A stretch of 12,672 nt of DNA from Sulfurimonas sp. UBA6014 (GTDB lineage Bacteria; Campylobacterota; Campylobacteria; Campylobacterales; Sulfurimonadaceae): the NCBI GenBank assembly GCA_002428085.1, contig DJAA01000074.1:41865-54536 (forward strand). The letters are read 5' to 3'. The position numbers were made by a program, and so were the translations under genes. Below the pieces are notes generated by a model, which was given only the letters and a program-made list of their open reading frames with translations, made no database searches and was not told the origin of the DNA. Position 1 is the stretch's first letter, and the number at the start of each line of letters is the position of its first letter. Below are positions 7,530 through 12,672 of the stretch, piece after piece.

Positions 7530-9007
7530 TGATGCAATATATCCTTACTTTCATTATTTTTCTTCCCCTTGTAAGTGCCATAATCCTTGGGGTGATGCGA
7601 GCTCCACTCCATCTCTTAAAACTTGGCTCCATTCTCTCTTCTCTTATCACACTCGCCCTTGTCTTGGTGGTTGTCTCCAGTTTTGAGCCTCAAGTGGGCA
7701 TGCAGTTTACCCAAAGTCTGCCGTGGATTCAAAACGCTGGTATCACCTATCTTATAGGCGTTGACTATCTCTCTCTTGTTATACTCTTGCTTATCAGCTT
7801 TTTGATGCCACTTTTGTATGTCTATATGTACCCTGAAAAAAGAAAAGGGTATTGGTACAATATGATGATGCTTCAAACAGGTGTTACGGGAGCCGTTTTA
7901 TCACTTGACCTTGTCCTTTTTTACCTTTTTTGGGAGACAATGCTCCTTCCGATTTTTGTCATGATTGGCAAATACGGAAACGGCTTGCACCAGTACAACT
8001 CCATGAAAATCGTGCTTATGACAATTTTAGGCTCTATGAGCATGCTTTTCTCAATTTTATATATCGGGTATATCTATTTTGAGACGACAGGAGTATGGAG
8101 TTTCGCACTGAGTGACCTTCAAATCATCCCTTTTGACCCCAAAACTTCCATTTGGCTCGCAGCGGGTTTTTTGCTCGCCTTTGCTATCAAAATCCCCCTT
8201 GTCGGTTTTCATACATGGATGGCGCCAGCATATGGCTCTGCACCGACTCCAGCAGTTGTTATCATGTCAGCTATTATGGCAAAACTTGGCATTTACGGTA
8301 TCTGGAGATTTGGATATGGTTTGTTTGAGAGCACCCTCTCTTACTACGCGCCGACTATTATCACCCTTGCACTTATTGGACTTATTTACTATGCCATCCG
8401 CGCCATCACAGAGAACGACCTTCGTAAGATGTTTGCGTACTCTTCAGGTTCGCATCTCTCGCTTATTGCCCTTGGGGTGTTTTTGACCAATATTTACGCA
8501 TGGGGTGGAAGTCTTTATTTTGTAGCAACCCATGCTATTGCCTCAGCTGGGATGTTTTTGATGATTGGTTTAACCTACAAACGCTTTGAAACACTCAATA
8601 TAAACAAACTTGGCGGCATCGCATCAAAGGCTCCTAAATTTACTTTTTTCTTTGCATTTTTTGCTCTGAGTATTGCAGGCTTGCCAGGAACTGGTGGGTT
8701 TGTTGCAGAGCTTCTTATCATCGTCGGTGCGTTTAAAGCAAACTTTTGGATAGGTGTTTTGACCGCTACGACTATGCTCTCGGCCATGATGTATATTTTT
8801 TGGATGCTCCAACGCACCCTCTTTGGAGCGGCTCAGAACACTTGCGAGTATGATGATTTAAATCTAAGAGAAATCTTAATGCTCACACCTTTAGCAGCAG
8901 TTTTAATCATCACTGGGATTGCCCCTTCTTTATTTATTCCCATCTTTGAACCACAACTCACCAATACACTTCAAGATGTTTTATTTGCCATAGGAGGCTT
9001 AAAATGA
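7529..9007 (+). CDS. nuoM: NADH-quinone oxidoreductase subunit M (antiporter-like proton pump) with changed loop motif
   Basis: NuoM is the middle antiporter-like pump subunit. The 492-residue length is normal. Pump residues are preserved: E136 in LFWETMLLPIFVMIG, K221 in AFAIKIPLVGFHTW, K252 in MAKLGIYGIWRF, H335 in ATHAIASAGMF, and E394 in GTGGFVAELLI (E. coli Glu144, Lys234, Lys265 and Glu407 by motif). The stretch after HTW usually reads LPDAHxxAPT; here it is MAPAYGSAPT (231-240), the same length but without the PDAH residues. The later helices contain LRKMFAYSSGSHLSLIALG (298-316), as in the family. The start is the first of two adjacent ATGs, with AGGAG (7517-7521) seven bases before it; it overlaps the nuoL stop by one base. 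The stop overlaps nuoN at ATGA. Confidence 0.96.
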   Translation: MMQYILTFIIFLPLVSAIILGVMRAPLHLLKLGSILSSLITLALVLVVVSSFEPQVGMQFTQSLPWIQNAGITYLIGVDYLSLVILLLISFLMPLLYVYMYPEKRKGYWYNMMMLQTGVTGAVLSLDLVLFYLFWETMLLPIFVMIGKYGNGLHQYNSMKIVLMTILGSMSMLFSILYIGYIYFETTGVWSFALSDLQIIPFDPKTSIWLAAGFLLAFAIKIPLVGFHTWMAPAYGSAPTPAVVIMSAIMAKLGIYGIWRFGYGLFESTLSYYAPTIITLALIGLIYYAIRAITENDLRKMFAYSSGSHLSLIALGVFLTNIYAWGGSLYFVATHAIASAGMFLMIGLTYKRFETLNINKLGGIASKAPKFTFFFAFFALSIAGLPGTGGFVAELLIIVGAFKANFWIGVLTATTMLSAMMYIFWMLQRTLFGAAQNTCEYDDLNLREILMLTPLAAVLIITGIAPSLFIPIFEPQLTNTLQDVLFAIGGLK

Positions 9008-10491
9008 TAGAGCAAATTGTACTCGCCCTTCCCATGGCAAGTGTCGTTATCGGAGCAATTGTTCTTATGCTGCTGAGTAAATCAAAGAAATTTACCCTTA
9101 ATAAATTAAATCTTTTAGCAGTATTTTTTTTGAGCATCCCTTTGATTATGCAATATTTTACCCTTGGCAATCACGCAATCCCTTTTCTTTTTCCTGATGT
9201 ATTTGGAGACAGTTTTATACTCGATGATTTTTCAACCATCTTTGACATGATGTTCACAGGTGGCGCGATTTTAACACTTCTTGTGAACAACGACTATATT
9301 AAAAGCCGCAAGTATTACAGCGGAGAGTATTTTGCTCTGATTTTATTTAGTGTTTTTGGTATGATGATGCTCTCCCATGCACACGAACTTGTTAGCGCTT
9401 TTATCGCTCTTGAGATAGCTTCGCTGAGCGTTTACACCCTCGCAGGCTACCACAAAAACAATCAGGTAAGCTCAGAGGCGATGATGAAGTACATGGTTTT
9501 AGGTTCCATGACAGGTGCTTTTTTCATGTTTGGAACAGCACTTATTTATGGGGCTGTTGGCTCTACCTCTCTCACACAAATCGCCCTTTACACCTCAAGT
9601 CACACTTTAGATGAAATGACACTTCTTATCGTAGGGGCGAGTTTTATCATGGTGACGATTATGTTTAAAATCGGCGCAGTTCCTTTTCACTCTTGGGTTG
9701 TAGATGTCTACCACGGAGCACCCTATCCAGTCACTATGTTTATGGCTTCAACTTTTAAAATTGCTATTTTTGCCATTGCTTTGCGTTTATACTTGGTAAA
9801 TTTTGCCCCTATCAACAGCTTTTGGACAGAGATACTTCAAGTCATGACCATCCTGACTCTTCTTGGTGGTTCATGGCTTGCCATCAGTCAGAAGCTCGTA
9901 AAAAGGATGCTTGCGGGCTCTTCCATCGTGCATAGCGGCTATTTGCTCATCGCCATCTCTTCCATAGGTTTAGGCTCAGAACTCGCCGCTCCTGCCATCA
10001 TGTTTTACCTCCTTGCCTACTTTTTAAGTGCTGTGGGCTCTTTTGGCATTTTGAGTTTTATCGCTGTACACAGTAAAAAGCAGATGAGTTATGAGGACTT
10101 CAAAGGTTTTGCAGAGCGACGACCCTATATGGCGCTTATGATGAGTATATTTATGCTCTCACTTGCAGGATTTCCCTCTACCATAGGCTTTTTAGGAAAG
10201 TTTTATATTTTTACTGCCGCCATAGAATCAGGGCAAATCTTACTTGCAGCTCTTGGGATAACGACTGCTTTCATCTCGGTGTATTACTATTTTAAACTCA
10301 TTGCCATGATGTACTTTTACCCCTCACAAAAATCACAGAAAAAATTTACTGTCGATATCAGCACAGCACTCATCCTTGTTATGGCACTACTCGTTATTTG
10401 GGGCGGCATTGGGACATCACTCATCCCATTTGTCCCTGGAGCAGATGGCTTCATCGACATCGCAAAACAAGCCGTGAGCTCTTTGAAATAA
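9004..10491 (+). CDS. nuoN: NADH-quinone oxidoreductase subunit N (antiporter-like proton pump)
   Basis: NuoN is the antiporter-like subunit nearest the NuoH/J/K region and the last gene of the operon. The product has 495 residues, typical for the family. Recognisable pieces are SAFIALEIASLSVYTLAGY (131-149) with E137, MKYMVLGSMTGAFF (161-174), FKIGAVPFHSW (221-231) with K222, DVYHGAPYPVT (234-244), K252 in ASTFKIAIF, VKRMLAGSSIVHSGYLL (299-315), and SLAGFPSTIGFLGKFYIF (386-403) with K399. These match the lysine/glutamate proton path of NuoN. Two small departures from common sequence are VVDVY in place of TPDVY and LAGSS in place of LAYSS. The start has a strong AGGAGG (8992-8997) six bases upstream and overlaps nuoM by four bases. 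The TAA at 10489-10491 is followed within about ten bases by the terminator-like hairpin. Confidence 0.97.
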   Translation: MIEQIVLALPMASVVIGAIVLMLLSKSKKFTLNKLNLLAVFFLSIPLIMQYFTLGNHAIPFLFPDVFGDSFILDDFSTIFDMMFTGGAILTLLVNNDYIKSRKYYSGEYFALILFSVFGMMMLSHAHELVSAFIALEIASLSVYTLAGYHKNNQVSSEAMMKYMVLGSMTGAFFMFGTALIYGAVGSTSLTQIALYTSSHTLDEMTLLIVGASFIMVTIMFKIGAVPFHSWVVDVYHGAPYPVTMFMASTFKIAIFAIALRLYLVNFAPINSFWTEILQVMTILTLLGGSWLAISQKLVKRMLAGSSIVHSGYLLIAISSIGLGSELAAPAIMFYLLAYFLSAVGSFGILSFIAVHSKKQMSYEDFKGFAERRPYMALMMSIFMLSLAGFPSTIGFLGKFYIFTAAIESGQILLAALGITTAFISVYYYFKLIAMMYFYPSQKSQKKFTVDISTALILVMALLVIWGGIGTSLIPFVPGADGFIDIAKQAVSSLK

Positions 10492-10501
10492 AAAAATACT
10501 T

Positions 10502-10533
10502 TAAAATAAGGTAAACTCTCTTACCTTATTTTA
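10502..10533 (+). terminator. Probable rho-independent terminator of the nuo operon
   Basis: A perfect 13-bp inverted repeat, TAAAATAAGGTAA (10502-10514) and TTACCTTATTTTA (10521-10533), encloses a six-base loop ACTCTC. It begins ten bases after the nuoN stop. The stem is AT-rich with a short GG/CC core; the U-rich 3' side is part of the stem itself and no long T run follows, so termination efficiency is uncertain. The A-run before the stem would give the hairpin some terminator character in the reverse direction as well. Confidence 0.65.
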
Positions 10534-10545
10534 GCCTCCTCATAA

Positions 10546-10659
10546 AAAGCCCTTGGTGGGAACGGTACTGATTTTATACTTTGTGCCGATGATGGTTTAC
10601 TCTTTGGCAAAGAAAGAACAGCAATAAAACCCCTAGAAATTGCGTTTTGTTACACTTAA
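10546..10659 (+). other. Start-less protein-like stretch in the intergenic gap, possible gene remnant or dispersed repeat
   Basis: Between the operon terminator and the promoter region of the chemoreceptor, one plus-strand frame is open for 37 codons and ends at TAA 10657-10659. It reads KALGGNGTDFILCADDGL (first 18 residues) and continues with LFGKERTAIKPLEIAF. There is no ATG, GTG or TTG in frame, so it cannot be translated as it stands. The opposite strand is also open over much of the same stretch, again without a convincing start. It contains an imperfect palindrome, TCTTTGGCAAAGA (10601-10613). Either a decayed gene end or a repeated intergenic element would fit; I do not recognise the family. 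Confidence 0.35.
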
Positions 10660-10660
10660 A

Positions 10661-10670
10661 CTCTTAAGAG
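10661..10670. repeat. Perfect 10-bp palindrome upstream of the chemoreceptor promoter
   Basis: CTCTTAAGAG is its own reverse complement and lies about 40 bases before the suggested -10 box of the chemoreceptor gene. Because there is no room for a hairpin loop it would act, if at all, as a DNA site for a dimeric regulator. It may be chance in an AT-rich gap. Confidence 0.3.
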
Positions 10671-10722
10671 CGTTTTATTATCTTTCTTTATAAAACATTC
10701 TTTTTAAAATATGATAAAATAT
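10671..10722 (+). promoter_or_regulatory. Probable sigma-70 promoter of the chemoreceptor gene
   Basis: The stretch has T-rich blocks spaced about a helical turn apart (GTTTTATTA, TCTTTCTTTA, TTCTTTTT), as is typical of Campylobacterota housekeeping promoters, which lack a strong -35 box. They lead to TATGAT at 10710-10715, a good -10 candidate. Transcription would then begin near 10722 and give a leader of about 28 bases before the ATG at 10750. An alternative -10, TATAAA, lies at 10689-10694. No clear sigma-28 motif was seen. Confidence 0.4.
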
Positions 10723-10749
10723 AAAATATTACACGCAAGGACAAAGAGC

Positions 10750-12651
10750 ATGTTTGAAAATTTAAGTATCGAAAAAAAGATGAATTATTTGGTTCTCATG
10801 GTGACAGCATCCATTTTTGGTGCTGCACTTTTTGTTTTTTTCGCCATGATACAGATAGAGTCACAATACACACATTTGCACAAAAACTCTATGCAAGGTG
10901 CATTAGAGACCCTAGAAATCGAAAAAAATCTCAATTATGTCAGTCGCACGACAAGAGATATTATGCTTGGTGGAAACTACAAAAAAGATATGGAAGAGTT
11001 AAGTGAATCGATAGAAAAAATTCGTGCACTTTTTATATCTTTGGAAAAAATGATGACCCATGATGCATCCTTAAACATGGTCCAAGAGGCAAAAAACTCT
11101 ACTATGAACTTTTTAGATAAGTCTTATCTTATGATGCAAGGACTGACACCAGAGCAGATACAAGAGGATAAAATCCAAATTTATCATAAATATAAAGCAG
11201 AACTCACCCCTTTTGCGGATGCTTCACGCATATCTTTTAAAAAACTTGTCACTTTTAAAAATGATGAATTAACAAAAAACTCCCTCTCTTTAGCCAAGGA
11301 GATTGGTTTTTATAAAATCTTTGTCCTTATTGCAGGTTTGATTTGTGGGGTCATTATCTTTATCGTTGCAACGATTGTAAGAAAATCTATCACAAATGGC
11401 ATCACAAAGTTTACCAAGCTTATCAGCCACTGCGCCAACGGCAACTTCTCACATGAATCCATTAACTCAAATCCAAAAGAGGAACTCGGTGTCATGGGTA
11501 TCGCCCTCTCGAAGCTCATAAATCATGTTAAAGAGCTTATCCATGAAATCAACACAGCGATTACTGATGCATCTCAAGGTTCATTTAACCGTCAAATCTC
11601 TTCTGCAAATATGGATGGAGAGTTTGTCATAGCCATCAATAGTGTTGCAAAAAGTATAGAATTTATGAAAGTTCAAAACTCAAAAGTAAAAAGAGATGCC
11701 TTTAACGCTATCTTGAGTACAAAAAGTATCCATGTATCCGAGTCGCTCTCTCTTATCCAAGACGACTTACGTGCGAATATTGATGACTTAAAAACTGTCA
11801 CAGCTGCAACAAAATCCGCAGCGGAGCTAGCGCACAATTCACGAGAAAATATCAATGCAATCGTCAATGAACTCAGCCAACTCAGCGAACAAGTAAGTAC
11901 AAATAACCACAGCATAGGAGAACTTGCAACGCAAGCCAACCAAATTACTTCTGTTATAGAACTCATCACAGACATAGCAGACCAAACAAATCTCTTGGCT
12001 CTTAATGCCGCTATAGAAGCAGCTCGAGCAGGAGAACATGGACGTGGTTTTGCTGTTGTAGCCGATGAGGTAAGAAAGCTCGCAGAGCGAACACACAAGG
12101 CAACGGGAGAAATTTCTGTCTCCATCAAATCTCTCCAGCAAGAGATGAACGACATCCAAACCAGCTCAACCTCTATGAAAGTAACAGTCGAGGGTTCAAG
12201 CGATAAAATTCATAACTTTGAAGAGACACTTGTTCGCTTAAGCGAAAGTTCAAATCAAATCGTCGGATACTCCTATTCGATGGAAAACAGCATCTTTGTT
12301 CTCCTTGCAAAAATCGACCATATTCTTTACAAATCTCGTGCCTACAACTCCGTTATGTCGCTTAAAAAAGTTTTACAAACATCCAATCCACATGAGTGCC
12401 GCTTAGGCAAATGGTACGACAGTGAAGGAAAACGAAGATTTTCAGCTACCGCCTCATATGCCAAAATTGCAGCTCCACACGCCATCGTTCACGACAAGGC
12501 GAACACAAATCTTACCTATCTTGAAAATGATGCAGAGCTTGCAACTATTCAACATTGTGATGTGATTATAGAAAATTTTAACAAAATGGAAGAGGCTTCA
12601 ACACAACTCTTTACTCTTATGAATTCAATGCTTCAAGAATCCAAAGTCTAA
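10750..12651 (+). CDS. Methyl-accepting chemotaxis protein: periplasmic helical domain, HAMP, signalling domain and C-terminal CZB zinc domain
   Basis: A membrane chemoreceptor of 633 residues that should signal through CheW/CheA. Order of parts: a membrane helix (about 11-35), a periplasmic all-helical region of the four-helix-bundle type (36-185), a second membrane helix (188-210), HAMP (211-262), a linker, and the cytoplasmic signalling hairpin, whose tip IADQTNLLALNAAIEAARAG (409-428) and GRGFAVVADEVRKLAE (431-446) are canonical. The C-terminal 115 residues are a CZB domain with the usual three-His/one-Cys zinc ligands: H524 in KIDHILYK, C550 in HECRLGKWY, and H577 and H581 in HAIVH. CZB receptors have been tied to zinc and to hypochlorite sensing through the zinc-bound cysteine (Helicobacter TlpD). 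The frame is open back to ATG 10711, but ATG 10750 has AAGGA (10737-10741) eight bases before it and yields a typical MFENLSI start; 10711 overlaps the likely -10 box. The ligand is unknown. Confidence 0.93.
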   Translation: MFENLSIEKKMNYLVLMVTASIFGAALFVFFAMIQIESQYTHLHKNSMQGALETLEIEKNLNYVSRTTRDIMLGGNYKKDMEELSESIEKIRALFISLEKMMTHDASLNMVQEAKNSTMNFLDKSYLMMQGLTPEQIQEDKIQIYHKYKAELTPFADASRISFKKLVTFKNDELTKNSLSLAKEIGFYKIFVLIAGLICGVIIFIVATIVRKSITNGITKFTKLISHCANGNFSHESINSNPKEELGVMGIALSKLINHVKELIHEINTAITDASQGSFNRQISSANMDGEFVIAINSVAKSIEFMKVQNSKVKRDAFNAILSTKSIHVSESLSLIQDDLRANIDDLKTVTAATKSAAELAHNSRENINAIVNELSQLSEQVSTNNHSIGELATQANQITSVIELITDIADQTNLLALNAAIEAARAGEHGRGFAVVADEVRKLAERTHKATGEISVSIKSLQQEMNDIQTSSTSMKVTVEGSSDKIHNFEETLVRLSESSNQIVGYSYSMENSIFVLLAKIDHILYKSRAYNSVMSLKKVLQTSNPHECRLGKWYDSEGKRRFSATASYAKIAAPHAIVHDKANTNLTYLENDAELATIQHCDVIIENFNKMEEASTQLFTLMNSMLQESKV

Positions 12652-12672
12652 AAAAAGCTTACATTTTTGTAA

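Noticed and set aside
10534..10749. tRNA or other structured RNA gene in the gap
   Set aside because: No cloverleaf arms, TTCGA-type loop or CCA end was found on either strand.
11673..12155. Antisense open frame of 160 codons over the chemoreceptor signalling domain
   Set aside because: It is the complement of the highly conserved signalling hairpin and has no promoter or ribosome binding site.
12659..12672. Inverted repeat TTACATTTTTGTAA after the chemoreceptor, as a terminator
   Set aside because: The stem is only five AT-rich base pairs and the window ends there; it may be part of a longer element, but this cannot be judged.

Overview
The window is one strand-uniform block of ten tightly packed genes for respiratory complex I (proton-pumping quinone oxidoreductase, nuoE to nuoN), followed by a terminator-like hairpin, a gap of about 260 bases, and one chemoreceptor gene. 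Moderate to low GC, T-rich waves in front of the last gene, and the style of the proteins (short NuoF and NuoG, a methyl-accepting protein ending in a CZB zinc domain) point to a member of the Campylobacterota, perhaps a Sulfurimonas/Sulfuricurvum-like organism. The genus is a guess. Keeping nuoE and nuoF differs from Campylobacter jejuni and Helicobacter pylori, where these two genes are replaced.

Layout: nuoE (5' end cut off by the window) 1-420; nuoF 417-1637; nuoG 1634-3007; nuoH 3004-4299; nuoI 4296-4850; nuoJ 4837-5352; nuoK 5349-5654; nuoL 5655-7529; nuoM 7529-9007; nuoN 9004-10491. Most neighbours overlap at ATGA or TAATG junctions, so the set is almost certainly one translationally coupled transcript, with nuoA-D expected just upstream. 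A perfect 13-bp hairpin (10502-10533) closes the operon. The gap to 10749 holds a start-less stretch that reads like protein, a 10-bp palindrome and a probable promoter. The chemoreceptor occupies 10750-12651.

Together NuoE, F and G form the peripheral electron-input module, NuoI and NuoH link it to the quinone site, and NuoJ, K, L, M and N are the membrane proton-pumping arm. The iron-sulfur ligands and the lysine/glutamate residues of the pump are present, so the enzyme looks functional. It is an unusual version, however. NuoF keeps the FMN and N3 cluster motifs but has lost residues that hold the adenine end of NADH (aromatic to Ala, Glu to Lys, Phe to Asn). NuoG is about half the usual length. 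NuoH carries an insertion of about 90 residues with two extra membrane segments. NuoJ lacks the usual tyrosine of its third helix, and NuoM has lost the PDAH motif. My reading is a divergent complex I whose electron donor may not be NADH. This is the most interesting hypothesis in the window and rests on sequence comparison from memory only.
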